Counted from the first letter of the stretch, positions 1-7,127 are shown. The stretch is 10,532 bases of DNA from an uncultured Saprospiraceae bacterium (GCA_937127195.1 CAKZLT010000074.1:1-10532), one strand, 5' to 3'. The notes: a model not told the origin generated them from the letters alone. A program made the numbers and translations.

Positions 1-9
1 AAATACTCG

Positions 10-37
10 CCTTAGCGATGCTAGGACTCCGTTTTTT
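10..37 (+). terminator. weak hairpin plus T-run, possible terminator remnant
   Basis: A short imperfect inverted repeat (CCTTAGC / GCTAGG with one bulged T and a 3-base loop, 10-25) is followed seven bases later by six Ts (32-37). It could end transcription of a gene lying left of the window. The stem is short and the T-run is displaced, so this is a weak call. I see no convincing gene in 1-165; the only open frame from the left edge stops at base 52 and its translation is not recognisable. Confidence 0.2.
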
Positions 38-165
38 GCCTTGTCTAAATAAAAAACAATGCCGTTCTTTGTGGTAGTTTATTTATTGCCTACTCCCTTA
101 AGGGTTGATTTTTTTATAAAAAATAACTATTTTTAAACGTAGTGAAATAACTAAAAAAAGAAAAA

Positions 166-756
166 ATGCTAATTGTAGAAAATTTGAAAATTAACCACTA
201 CACTGATAATATGACTGATGAAGAGTTATATGAATTCTGTGTGTTAAATAGCGATTTGCAAATAGAACGAGATAGCAATCAAAACATTATTATTATGTCT
301 CCCGTAGGTGGTGGTTCAGGTTTTTATGAAAAAAATATAATCTATGAATTGGAATTTTGGATACGAAAAACCAAATTAGGATTAACCTTTAGTTCTTCTA
401 CGGGCTTTCTGTTACCTAATGGTGCGATGCGCTCACCCGACGGATGTTGGGTCAGTAATGAACGTTGGCAGACTGTACCAGAAGAATCTAAAATTCGCTT
501 TTTACCCGTTGTTCCTAACTTCATAGTAGAAGTTCGTTCTCCTTCTGATAGCTTAAAGCCATTACAAAACAAAATGTTAGAATGGCTTGAAAATGGTGTC
601 GAACTAGGCTGGTTGATAGATATTCAGAATAAACAAACTTACATTTATCGTCTCAATCAATCAATTGAATTAGTTGAAGGATTAGATAAAGTTCTTAATG
701 GAGAAAATATTCTAAAAGGCTTTGAATTTGACCTTTCACAACTAAAAATGCCTTAG
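166..756 (+). CDS. Uma2 family (DUF820) PD-(D/E)XK nuclease-like protein
   Basis: The protein has 196 residues, the usual size for the Uma2/DUF820 family, which has the restriction-endonuclease fold and whose cellular role is largely unknown. Family landmarks in order are: an N-terminal T-D-E-E-L-Y segment (17-22), an I-M-S-P-V-G-G-G turn (43-50), L-P-N-G-A-x-R-S-P-D (83-92), and a V-E-V-R-S-P-S-D-S-L block (121-130) followed by Q-N-K-M (134-137) and L-E-N-G-V-x-L-G-W-L-I-D (141-152). Candidate active-site residues are Asp92, Glu122 and Lys136. The residues after Asp92 read G-C-W where relatives usually have V-A-W, and the P-D before the VEV strand is P-N here (117-118). The start at 166 gives the N-terminal length expected for the family. 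No partner gene such as a methylase or antitoxin is adjacent. The family is confident; nuclease activity is inferred. Confidence 0.9.
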   Translation: MLIVENLKINHYTDNMTDEELYEFCVLNSDLQIERDSNQNIIIMSPVGGGSGFYEKNIIYELEFWIRKTKLGLTFSSSTGFLLPNGAMRSPDGCWVSNERWQTVPEESKIRFLPVVPNFIVEVRSPSDSLKPLQNKMLEWLENGVELGWLIDIQNKQTYIYRLNQSIELVEGLDKVLNGENILKGFEFDLSQLKMP

Positions 757-764
757 TTTTTTTA

Positions 765-772
765 TAAATTTG
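765..772 (+). promoter_or_regulatory. candidate Bacteroidota -7 box before the DUF4293 gene
   Basis: TAAATTTG matches the Bacteroidota sigma-70 -7 consensus TAnnTTTG and lies 40 bases before the ATG at 813, a plausible leader length. No clear TTTG -33 box is seen at the expected distance, so this is a sequence match only. Confidence 0.28.
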
Positions 773-812
773 CGCGATTTTATTTCTATAAAAAACAAAA
801 GAAAAAAATACA

Positions 813-1253
813 ATGATTCAACGTATTCAGTCTATTTATTTATTCTTAGCTGGAGCAGCGGCTTTAGCTCTTTTTGTATTTGCATTCGTGAATGTTAGCG
901 GCGATACTGCTTCGATTGCGGCTTTCAGTGATGGAGATTTTGATATTAATGATAATATTGCCTTAATGATACTGGCAATAGTTGCTGGAGTTGTGGCAAT
1001 CTTGAATATTTTCTTATTCAATAACCGAAAATTACAAACAAATATTGGAAAATTAGTTATCCTCTTGAATGTTGTTTTGGCTGCACTAGCAGGTTTTTTC
1101 TTATACCAAACAATGGGAAGCGCGAGTGTAGAAGTTGCTCCAAATGCAGGTTTTGGTATGCCTGTATTGTCTATTATTTTTGCATTTTTGGCAAATAGAA
1201 ACATTACAAAAGACGAAAAATTAGTTAAATCGGCTTATAATCGATTGAGGTAG
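813..1253 (+). CDS. DUF4293 family integral membrane protein
   Basis: This 146-residue protein matches the DUF4293 family, found mainly in Bacteroidota and without an assigned function. Seen in the sequence are the characteristic opening M-I-Q-R-I-Q-S-I-Y-L, four hydrophobic segments at about 8-28, 48-69, 80-99 and 113-127, and a charged cytoplasmic-looking tail with A-N-R-N-I-T-K-D-E-K-L-V-K-S-A (127-141) ending in R-L-R, which is typical of the family. The loop between helices 1 and 2 is acidic (residues 40-47). The length is normal for the family and the ATG at 813 starts exactly at the conserved MIQRIQ. An A-rich tract precedes the start instead of a Shine-Dalgarno motif. Upstream genes often seen near this family in other genomes (such as rho) are not in the window, so context says little about its job. 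It is probably transcribed alone; the strong terminator at 1438-1483 would end its message. Confidence 0.9.
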   Translation: MIQRIQSIYLFLAGAAALALFVFAFVNVSGDTASIAAFSDGDFDINDNIALMILAIVAGVVAILNIFLFNNRKLQTNIGKLVILLNVVLAALAGFFLYQTMGSASVEVAPNAGFGMPVLSIIFAFLANRNITKDEKLVKSAYNRLR

Positions 1254-1310
1254 TTTAGGAGTTAAGGTTGGCTAAAGAATTTGTCTTTTACCTTATATTT
1301 AGACGACTAT

Positions 1311-1396
1311 TACACTGTTTCAAAAGTTTATTTACAATTTAAAAAGCTAACGAAGCTCGTTGAGCTACGAAACATTAAAACTTTTGAAAGAGTGTA
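1311..1396 (+). repeat. small inverted-repeat element, copy A
   Basis: The ends form a 19-base inverted repeat with one mismatch (1311-1329 against 1378-1396), with outer sequence ACACTGTTTCAAAAG on the left and its complement on the right. In the centre is a hairpin at 1345-1366 with stem AACGA/TCGTT, loop AGC and outer AGCT/AGCT pairing. The right half (1349-1396) aligns with 8988-9028 in copy B: the central hairpin, a shared GCTACG and the terminal CTTTTGAAA-AGTGTA all correspond. No target-site duplication is obvious. It lies between the DUF4293 stop codon and its terminator, so it is probably carried in that gene's 3' untranslated region. It looks like a non-autonomous MITE- or REP-type element; the class is inferred. 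Confidence 0.6.
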
Positions 1397-1437
1397 GTTT
1401 TGTATGGTTTCAAAATTTCACCTTAAAAATAGGTTTC

Positions 1438-1483
1438 AAAACCGACTATTCTCACCGCAGAATAGTCGGTTTTTGTTTTTTTT
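1438..1483 (+). terminator. strong intrinsic terminator
   Basis: A perfect 15-bp stem (1438-1452 with 1459-1473; core ACCGACTATTCT) closes the 6-base loop CACCGC and runs into a T-rich tail (1474-1483, one interrupting G). It is oriented to end plus-strand transcription from the DUF4293 gene. The A-rich left flank of the stem also gives it some T-run character on the minus strand, but there is no minus-strand gene here to terminate. Confidence 0.9.
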
Positions 1484-1695
1484 ATAAAAAAAAGAGAAAA
1501 AGACCTTCTTTAATAGGAATTTTCATTAAAAAGAATGCCTTTTTTTTGTGCCTAAAGCCCATTTTTAATTATATTACATTTTTTTAAGGGAAGCCAAATT
1601 TCAAATTATTTTAATACAAAAGACGAAAAATGTACTTATAACTTACATTGCAATTCCCTCTAAATAAAAGTCTATACAACAAATTACAACAATAA

Positions 1696-2586
1696 ATGAG
1701 AGCATTTCTAGTATTCTTACTGTTTATAGCTGCGGCAATTTGGATTCGACAAGATGTTGTTTGTCGCATACTCAACCTTTGCGGTGATGATGCTAATCAA
1801 ACAAGTCTTACTGATATTGAGCGTACAAATGCCCTTGTTTTTATGGTTGATGATAGCGTTGTGTTATTAAGAAAAGGGCTTTATGACCAATTTGCATTTA
1901 ATAAATTTGGAGTGACCCCTATTTTAAACGAAAATAATGAGGAATTTTTGATAAAGGTATTTGCTTATTTGAATGCTAATCCAAAGACGGATTTGACTAT
2001 CGTAGGTAAATATATTAGCACCGAAGATACTTCCTCAGGTATTTACGAAAACTTAGGTTTGGCGCGGGCTGCTGCGGTTCGAACTTGGTTTACTAATAAA
2101 GGGTTGAGTGAAAGTCGCATTCGTTTTGATAGTCAAGTCGATGATAATGCGCTGAGTAATCCGTTGAGTTTTTCGGCTAAAATCAACTCCCGACCAGATG
2201 AATATAATAGTGAAGTAAAGCCGCAATATACATTTACAAATATGACTTTTTCGGAGATTACATTTGCAACTAATTCAGATGAGTTTTTTCCTAATAGTGC
2301 TTTTGAAGTATATATGGATTCGGTGAAAACTTACCTTGAATTACCTCAAAATAACAAGAAAGGAATTACAATTATTGGACATACAGATAATACAGGTTCT
2401 CCCTCACACAACCTAAAACTAGGAAAAAAACGTGCTAAATCGGCTAAAAAGTGGATAATCGAAAACGTTGATATTCCTACAAGTAAAATAAAAACAACAT
2501 CAAAAGGGCAAAAAGAACCTATTGCTGATAATAAGACAGAGACGGGAAAAGAGAAAAATCGACGAGTTAATATTCAAATTGAATAA
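1696..2586 (+). CDS. membrane-anchored OmpA-like protein with two OmpA-type modules
   Basis: This 296-residue protein has an uncleaved-looking N-terminal hydrophobic segment (2-17), then C-x5-C (Cys23, Cys29, the only cysteines), then two consecutive OmpA_C-like modules. The second (about 180-296) is canonical: I-T-F-A-T-N-S-D (188-195), G-H-T-D-N-T-G (228-234), N-L-K-L-G-K-K-R-A (239-247) and a final G-K-E-K-N-R-R-V (284-291). Asp231 and Arg246 are spaced as in the diaminopimelate-binding pair of OmpA-family peptidoglycan-binding domains. The first module (about 60-147) keeps the fold-like pattern, including G-L-A-R-A-A-A-V (121-128), but has G-K-Y-I-S-T where the binding loop should be. It is probably degenerate and non-binding. 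The second module should hold peptidoglycan non-covalently in the periplasm. There is no beta-barrel. It lies 189 bases before the co-oriented coiled-coil gene and may function with it, but spacing and A/T-rich hairpins between them leave co-transcription open. Confidence 0.88.
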   Translation: MRAFLVFLLFIAAAIWIRQDVVCRILNLCGDDANQTSLTDIERTNALVFMVDDSVVLLRKGLYDQFAFNKFGVTPILNENNEEFLIKVFAYLNANPKTDLTIVGKYISTEDTSSGIYENLGLARAAAVRTWFTNKGLSESRIRFDSQVDDNALSNPLSFSAKINSRPDEYNSEVKPQYTFTNMTFSEITFATNSDEFFPNSAFEVYMDSVKTYLELPQNNKKGITIIGHTDNTGSPSHNLKLGKKRAKSAKKWIIENVDIPTSKIKTTSKGQKEPIADNKTETGKEKNRRVNIQIE

Positions 2587-2619
2587 AACGTTTTATTTCT
2601 TTTTATCTTTTAAAACGTG

Positions 2620-2647
2620 TAAAAGCGATTATTAAAAGAAGCTTTTA
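2620..2647 (+). terminator. weak hairpin after the OmpA-like gene
   Basis: TAAAAGC (2620-2626) and GCTTTTA (2641-2647) can form a 7-bp stem around a 14-base loop, with T-rich sequence only inside the right arm. It could weaken read-through into the coiled-coil gene but is not a convincing terminator. The remaining 2587-2775 is AT-rich and shows no clear promoter box. Confidence 0.25.
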
Positions 2648-2775
2648 TATAAAAAAATAGGAAAATAAAGGCTTTGAAGCTTTTAATTCAAACAAGAGAA
2701 AAAATTTATTTACCATAAATAGTTGTTAGATTTTTTATAAAAAAGAAAACAACTTAAATTATTTATTCCAAACTC

Positions 2776-5700
2776 ATGGAGTTATTTAACCAGATTTTTA
2801 GTGAAGAAAGCTTGACTGTAATAGTTTATATAGCTGTTTTATTCCTTTTGGGGATAATTTTTGGCTGGCTTTTGAGAAATGCAGGCGTTCGACGAGCAAA
2901 CAAAAAATTGAAGGAAGTAGAAAGCGAGCGTTTCGCACTAAAATCTCAATTGGACAATGTCGAAAAGGATTCAGGATTGAAAGGAGCGGATATGAAGCGA
3001 CTTAACTTAGAATTAATTGAGACGAAGACTTTTTCAAAGAAATTAACTTTAGAGAAAAATAATCTAAGTTCAAAAATCAATCGCCTAGAAAACTCGGAAA
3101 ACTTACTCAAACAAGAAGTCGATAGATTATCTAGTGAGTTTAAGATATTGAACGGAAGCTATCAATCGGCTAGTTTGAAGGCTAAAAGAATGTCATCAGA
3201 GTTGGAAACAAAGGATAATGACATTGATGCATTAACCGCTTCGGTAGCAGAATTGGAAGCCAAAATAGCGGAATTGGTTAGGGTTAGGCAACAGGAAAAC
3301 ACCAATTACACGACTCAATTATCGGATTTGAAAAAATCTTTAGGTAATGATAATAGTCAAATGTTGGAAGTTGTTGAAGCACGAGAGAAAGAGATTGAAA
3401 ACCTTAATCAACAAATTATAACGCTAAGAAAAGATGCTAAAGAGAACTTAATAATGGCTTCAAATGCAGTTGATACTGGTGAAGTTGATGAGTTAAAAGC
3501 AAAAATTGAAGTGTTAGAAGCTAAAGTGAATGATGCATCACAAGCTAGAAACCAGCAATATGAAACTGCAATTAGAGCGTTGAATTTTCAGCTTTCTAAG
3601 TTGAGAGATAAAAACGAGATATTAGAAAATAATTCTGGTGAAAACGCAATTGACGCTGGTGAAGTCAAAATTTTAGAAGAAACTATTGCTGATTTAAGGG
3701 CTAAAAATGAATCATTAGCTACTAATTTAGGGAAGGAAAATAAAACGTTACAAGCGCAGGTAGCAGAATTGCAAAAAGCATTGACTGTAACGAATCAAGG
3801 TGATGAGTCAGAATCATTGAAGGCTAAAAATAGAGAACTCAAAAAGGCATTGGCTCAAAATGCAGCACTTAAACAAGAAATTGACGGAATGGCTGATGTT
3901 CAAGCCAAATTTGAACGCCAAAAAATTGGTTTCCGTGATATGTTATTGAAGCAAAATCAATATATTATTCGTATTGAAAAGCTACAAAGCCAACTGGATC
4001 AGGTTGAAGATATGCAAGACAATCTTACAAGTGCGGCAGGAACTGACAGCTATGATGACCAATTAAAGGCATTGGAAGAAGCACTTTCAGCAGCAAATAC
4101 TAACCTTAAAAGTATTGAAGATGAAAAAATTAGCATTGCAGGAGAATTGAATGGATTCAAATCAAAAGTGTCAAAACTAGAGCAGGAGAAATACCAAATT
4201 GAAGAAGAATATTCTCAGAAAGTTGCTATTATTATGTCTGAAACGCGTTCAACAGAGTCTGCAACAGCAGAATTTGAAGCACGAATAGCAAATTTAGAAA
4301 AAGAAAAACACGAGCTAACTACTCAAATTGAAGCATTGCAATTGACGGTTGAGGCTTCTAAATCTTCTAATGAGAATACGACTGTTGAAAATAATAAAGA
4401 GTTAGAGTCATTAAAATTGGCTTTAGTTAAACTGGAAGCAGAACGTAAAGAAGAGCAAGTTCAATTCTTGAAGGAGTTGAACGAAATGAAAGATGACCAT
4501 AAAGAAATATTAGGATTTGAAAGCCAAAAGGTCGAAACGGCACAGGCTGAAAATAATCGCTTAATTGAGTTGATGGAAGACTTGAAAGCTCAAATTTCTA
4601 ATTTGGAAACAGATAAATTTGCAGTTGAGGAGGATGTAGATGAATTAGGTTCAGAGCATCAAAATCAATTGACTGTAATGAATCAACAATTATCTACGGT
4701 TCGAGATGAAAATATGAAACTTCAAATCGAAGCAGATGAATTGAAAACGCAACTTTCGGAAACGGAAACGTCGAAGTTTCAAGCAGAAGAAGATGCAACA
4801 GAAATTGATGCAGATTATCAAAATCAAATCTCTATCGTCAATTCGCAATTGTCAAACGTTCGTGATGAAAATATGCAACTACAACAATTGGTTGCCGATT
4901 TGAGAGCAGAAATGACGGCAGTAGAAACGTCGAAATTTGAAGCGGAAGAGGATTCTGACGAACAAACGGAAGAGCATAATAATCAATTGGCTGTTTTGAA
5001 TACTCAGTTGTCGGGTGTTCGCGATGAAAATATGCAATTGCAACAAGAGTTAGATAAATTGAGGGCAGAAATGACGGCAGTGGAAACGTCGAAATTTGAA
5101 GCGGAAGAAGATTCTGACGAACAAACGGAAGAGCATAATAATCAATTAGCTGTTCTAAATACTCAGTTGTCGGGTGTTCGCGATGAGAATATGCAATTGC
5201 AGCAACAATTAGAAGATTTAAAAGCAGAAATGACGGCAGTGGAAACGTCGAAATTTGAAGCGGAAGAAGAAGCTAACGAAATTGATGCAGATTATCAAAA
5301 TCGAATGACGGTTGCCAACACTCAATTATCGGGTGTTCGTGATGAAAATATGCAATTGCAGCAACAATTAGAAGATTTAAAAGCAGAAATGACGGCAATC
5401 GAAACGTCGAAGTTTGAAGCGGAAGAGGAAGCTAATGAACAAACTGCTGACCATAGTAATCAATTAACTATTCTAAATACTCAGTTGTCGGGTGTTCGTG
5501 ATGAAAATATGCAATTGTTAGAGCAATTGGAAGATTTGAAGGCAAAAATGACCGAAGTAGAAACTTCAAAATTTCAGGCGGAAGAAGATGCTAATGAACT
5601 TGGTAGCGATTACCAAAATCAACTAGCCATATTAAATAGCCAATTATCAGGCGTTCGTGATGAAAATATGCGTTTGGCAAATGATTTAACTACGGTTACA

Positions 5701-6039
5701 CATAAGTTGAACCAAATGAAAAATATCGGTTCAAGTGGAAAGTCAACTGGTGTAGTTAATGAAAATCACGCTATTATGGCAGCCAGAAAAGCTGTAACTG
5801 ATTTGATTGGTCAAACTATTCCGTATGCTACGGCAGACGAAAAAGATGATTTGAAATTGGTTAATGGTATCGGTTCGTTTATTGAGACTAAACTGAATAA
5901 TCTAGGTCTTTATACTTACGAACAAATCGGTGCTTTTGATGAAGATATTATTGAAAAAGTAACGGATGCTATTCAATTCTTCCCTGGTAGAATCAAGCGT
6001 GACAAGTGGGCTGAACAGGCTAGAAAACTGGATGAGTAG
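2776..6039 (+). CDS. membrane-anchored repeat coiled-coil protein with C-terminal helix-hairpin-helix/H3TH domain
   Basis: This is a 1087-residue protein of unknown function. Residues 13-33 form one transmembrane helix, followed by basic residues (34-44), which by the positive-inside rule puts the long C-terminal part in the cytoplasm. Residues from about 40 to 985 are almost entirely charged and polar coiled-coil, rich in E, K, Q, L, N and A and lacking proline and cysteine in the stretches I inspected. Residues 589-959 consist of seven units of exactly 53 residues, each opening with (V-R-D-)E-N. The last about 64 residues resemble the helix-hairpin-helix tail described as flap-endonuclease-1-like H3TH (COG3743-type): D-D-L-K-L-V-N-G-I-G (1024-1033), L-G-L-Y-T-Y-E-Q-I and F-F-P-G-R-I-K-R-D-x-W. 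The G-I-G hairpin suggests nucleic-acid binding; no nuclease active site is evident. A role in tethering DNA or another ligand to the membrane is inferred. The terminator at 6079-6126 ends the message. Confidence 0.85.
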   Translation: MELFNQIFSEESLTVIVYIAVLFLLGIIFGWLLRNAGVRRANKKLKEVESERFALKSQLDNVEKDSGLKGADMKRLNLELIETKTFSKKLTLEKNNLSSKINRLENSENLLKQEVDRLSSEFKILNGSYQSASLKAKRMSSELETKDNDIDALTASVAELEAKIAELVRVRQQENTNYTTQLSDLKKSLGNDNSQMLEVVEAREKEIENLNQQIITLRKDAKENLIMASNAVDTGEVDELKAKIEVLEAKVNDASQARNQQYETAIRALNFQLSKLRDKNEILENNSGENAIDAGEVKILEETIADLRAKNESLATNLGKENKTLQAQVAELQKALTVTNQGDESESLKAKNRELKKALAQNAALKQEIDGMADVQAKFERQKIGFRDMLLKQNQYIIRIEKLQSQLDQVEDMQDNLTSAAGTDSYDDQLKALEEALSAANTNLKSIEDEKISIAGELNGFKSKVSKLEQEKYQIEEEYSQKVAIIMSETRSTESATAEFEARIANLEKEKHELTTQIEALQLTVEASKSSNENTTVENNKELESLKLALVKLEAERKEEQVQFLKELNEMKDDHKEILGFESQKVETAQAENNRLIELMEDLKAQISNLETDKFAVEEDVDELGSEHQNQLTVMNQQLSTVRDENMKLQIEADELKTQLSETETSKFQAEEDATEIDADYQNQISIVNSQLSNVRDENMQLQQLVADLRAEMTAVETSKFEAEEDSDEQTEEHNNQLAVLNTQLSGVRDENMQLQQELDKLRAEMTAVETSKFEAEEDSDEQTEEHNNQLAVLNTQLSGVRDENMQLQQQLEDLKAEMTAVETSKFEAEEEANEIDADYQNRMTVANTQLSGVRDENMQLQQQLEDLKAEMTAIETSKFEAEEEANEQTADHSNQLTILNTQLSGVRDENMQLLEQLEDLKAKMTEVETSKFQAEEDANELGSDYQNQLAILNSQLSGVRDENMRLANDLTTVTHKLNQMKNIGSSGKSTGVVNENHAIMAARKAVTDLIGQTIPYATADEKDDLKLVNGIGSFIETKLNNLGLYTYEQIGAFDEDIIEKVTDAIQFFPGRIKRDKWAEQARKLDE
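4540..5652 (+). repeat. seven in-frame 159-bp tandem repeats in the coiled-coil gene
   Basis: V-R-D-E-N codons begin at 4699, 4858, 5017, 5176, 5335, 5494 and 5653, always 159 bases apart. A more diverged first unit starts at 4540, and the last V-R-D-E-N opens only a partial unit. No insertion or deletion breaks the register. The units at 4858 and 5017 encode 49 identical residues of 53 and are nearly identical at the DNA level across 4910-5160, indicating a recent duplication or gene conversion. The first and last units are most diverged. Confidence 0.95.
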
Positions 6040-6078
6040 TTTTTTTGATGAGAGAATGATAGTATGAATTAATGATAG

Positions 6079-6126
6079 AATAGGCTACCGCTATTAGTGT
6101 GAACTTTTAGCGGTAGCCTATTTTTT
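6079..6126 (+). terminator. intrinsic terminator of the coiled-coil gene
   Basis: A perfect 15-bp stem (6079-6093 with 6108-6122; core AGGCTACCGCTA) with a 14-base loop runs directly into T6 at 6121-6126. It lies 40 bases after the stop codon. The A-rich left flank is too poor to make it a good terminator in the other direction. Confidence 0.9.
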
Positions 6127-6154
6127 GTTGAAAAATTACCATTTATAAATACGA

Positions 6155-6187
6155 AAGCATCGGACGCCTCGCAGGCGTCCGATGCTT
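6155..6187. repeat. perfect 15-bp GC-rich palindrome between convergent genes
   Basis: 6155-6169 and 6173-6187 are exact reverse complements (core ATCGGACGCCT) around the 3-base loop CGC. It lies 22 bases beyond the cysQ stop codon. Neither strand has a proper T-run after the stem, so it may be a REP-like palindrome or a terminator of cysQ that does not need a long U-tract. It is much richer in G and C than the surrounding DNA. Confidence 0.75.
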
Positions 6188-6208
6188 AACTCCCAATAAT
6201 TGATAAAA

Positions 6209-6988
6209 CTACTTTATCCTTCCAAATGCAATAAAATGAGGATTCAACAAATTCTCTTTATTATAAACGATTGGCTGATTCAAATTATCAGTCAAAACGA
6301 CCTTTCCGCCAGCTTCCTCAACAATGATTTGTGCTGCACCAGTGTCCCATTCCATGCAAGGACCAAATCTCGGATAGACATCCGCCTTGCCTTCTGCCAA
6401 TATCAAAAACTTCAAAGAACTACCCATTGGCACAAACGTAGGTTCGTTCAATTGAGCGACATAAGTCTTTGTTTCTTCATTCAAATGAGAACGTGAAGTG
6501 ACCACTCGTAAGCCTTTATCTTTGATAGAAAAAGTATTGGCTTGCAGTTTTTTAGTCACGCCATTTTCTAATAAAAATGCGCCTTGACCTTGTATAGCCC
6601 AATAAATTTTGTTTTGAACAGGAACGGAAACCATTCCAAAAACAGGTTGATTACCTTTTATCAAAGCAATGTTTACGGTAAATTCTCCATTTCTTTTGAT
6701 GAACTCCTTCGTTCCATCCAACGGGTCAACCAACCAATAATATTTGTAATCTTTGCGGTTTTCATAAGTGACCTGCTTGTTCTCTTCTGATATAACTGGA
6801 AAGCTAAAATCCAAAGTTTGTAAACCTCTGACGATAACGTCATTTGCGCGTTGGTCAGCCAAAGTTAAAGGAGAATCATCACCTTTATAATCTACTTCAA
6901 TTCCTTCCGCATCATTATAAACCGTCAAAACCTCCTCGGAAGCCTCTTCTATAATTCTGGTTAATGATGTAACTAATGCTTGATACAT
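6209..6988 (-). CDS. cysQ: 3'(2'),5'-bisphosphate nucleotidase CysQ
   Basis: This 259-residue protein belongs to the lithium-sensitive, magnesium-dependent inositol-monophosphatase superfamily. It should hydrolyse 3'-phosphoadenosine 5'-phosphate (PAP) to AMP, clearing the by-product of sulfate assimilation and sulfotransfer in the cytoplasm. The metal-binding motifs are complete: D-D-S-P-L-T-L-A-D (37-45), I-S-E-E (66-69), W-L-V-D-P-L-D-G-T-K-E-F (85-96) and E-W-D-T-G-A-A (213-219). The K-E-F-I following DPLDGT is typical of the CysQ branch rather than of inositol monophosphatases. Length is normal. The start ATG at 6988 has an A/T-rich leader without a Shine-Dalgarno motif. It follows hflX on the same strand by 139 bases, but the terminator at 7026-7060 separates them, so it probably has its own promoter; I could not locate a TAnnTTTG box. 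No sulfate-assimilation genes are in the window. Confidence 0.93.
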   Translation of the reverse strand: MYQALVTSLTRIIEEASEEVLTVYNDAEGIEVDYKGDDSPLTLADQRANDVIVRGLQTLDFSFPVISEENKQVTYENRKDYKYYWLVDPLDGTKEFIKRNGEFTVNIALIKGNQPVFGMVSVPVQNKIYWAIQGQGAFLLENGVTKKLQANTFSIKDKGLRVVTSRSHLNEETKTYVAQLNEPTFVPMGSSLKFLILAEGKADVYPRFGPCMEWDTGAAQIIVEEAGGKVVLTDNLNQPIVYNKENLLNPHFIAFGRIK

Positions 6989-7025
6989 TTTTATTTATTT
7001 AGTATTATTTAGATTGGTATTGCAT

Positions 7026-7060
7026 AAAGAAACCGTATTGACTGTTTTTAATCAATACGG
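7026..7060 (-). terminator. intrinsic terminator of hflX
   Basis: CCGTATTGA (7033-7041) and TCAATACGG (7052-7060) form a perfect 9-bp stem with a 10-base loop. Read on the minus strand, the stem is followed by TTTCTTTATG. It lies 68 bases after the hflX stop codon and 38 bases before the cysQ start, and so separates the two genes. Confidence 0.75.
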
Positions 7061-7099
7061 CTTTCATAAAAAAATGGCTACTAACAAAAGCCTGGTAAC

Positions 7100-7127
7100 A
7101 AGTAACCAGCCAGCCAGTTACTTTTTT
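7100..7127 (+). repeat. small hairpin with CCAG repeats at the end of hflX
   Basis: AAGTAAC (7100-7106) and GTTACTT (7117-7123) pair around the loop CAGCCAGCCA, and six Ts follow on the plus strand (7122-7127), abutting the hflX stop codon at 7128-7130. It has terminator shape for plus-strand transcripts, but there is no plus-strand gene upstream. It may be chance or may limit antisense transcription into hflX. Confidence 0.35.

Larger units (their letters stand above)
1254..1695. other. 442-bp gene-free stretch
   Basis: This interval holds the inverted-repeat element at 1311-1396, the intrinsic terminator at 1438-1483, and then about 210 AT-rich bases leading to the OmpA-like gene. No TAnnTTTG promoter box could be found before that gene. 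A 75-codon open frame at 1360-1587 crosses both the element and the terminator and has no protein-like composition, so it is not called. Confidence 0.7.

Noticed and set aside
2..52. Open frame from the left edge as the end of an upstream gene
   Set aside because: Only 16 codons, overlapping a hairpin; the translation is not recognisable and cannot be told from chance.
1360..1587. 75-codon plus-strand open frame
   Set aside because: It runs through the inverted-repeat element and the strong terminator, and its translation is a low-complexity F/K-rich string with no family resemblance.
2582..2597. AATAAAACGTTTTATT palindrome at the OmpA-like gene stop codon as a terminator
   Set aside because: No loop and almost all A/T, with no independent T-run; too weak for a terminator call.
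4540..5652. Regularly spaced repeats as a possible CRISPR array
   Set aside because: The repeats are continuous coding units 159 bases long in frame, with no short repeat/spacer alternation.
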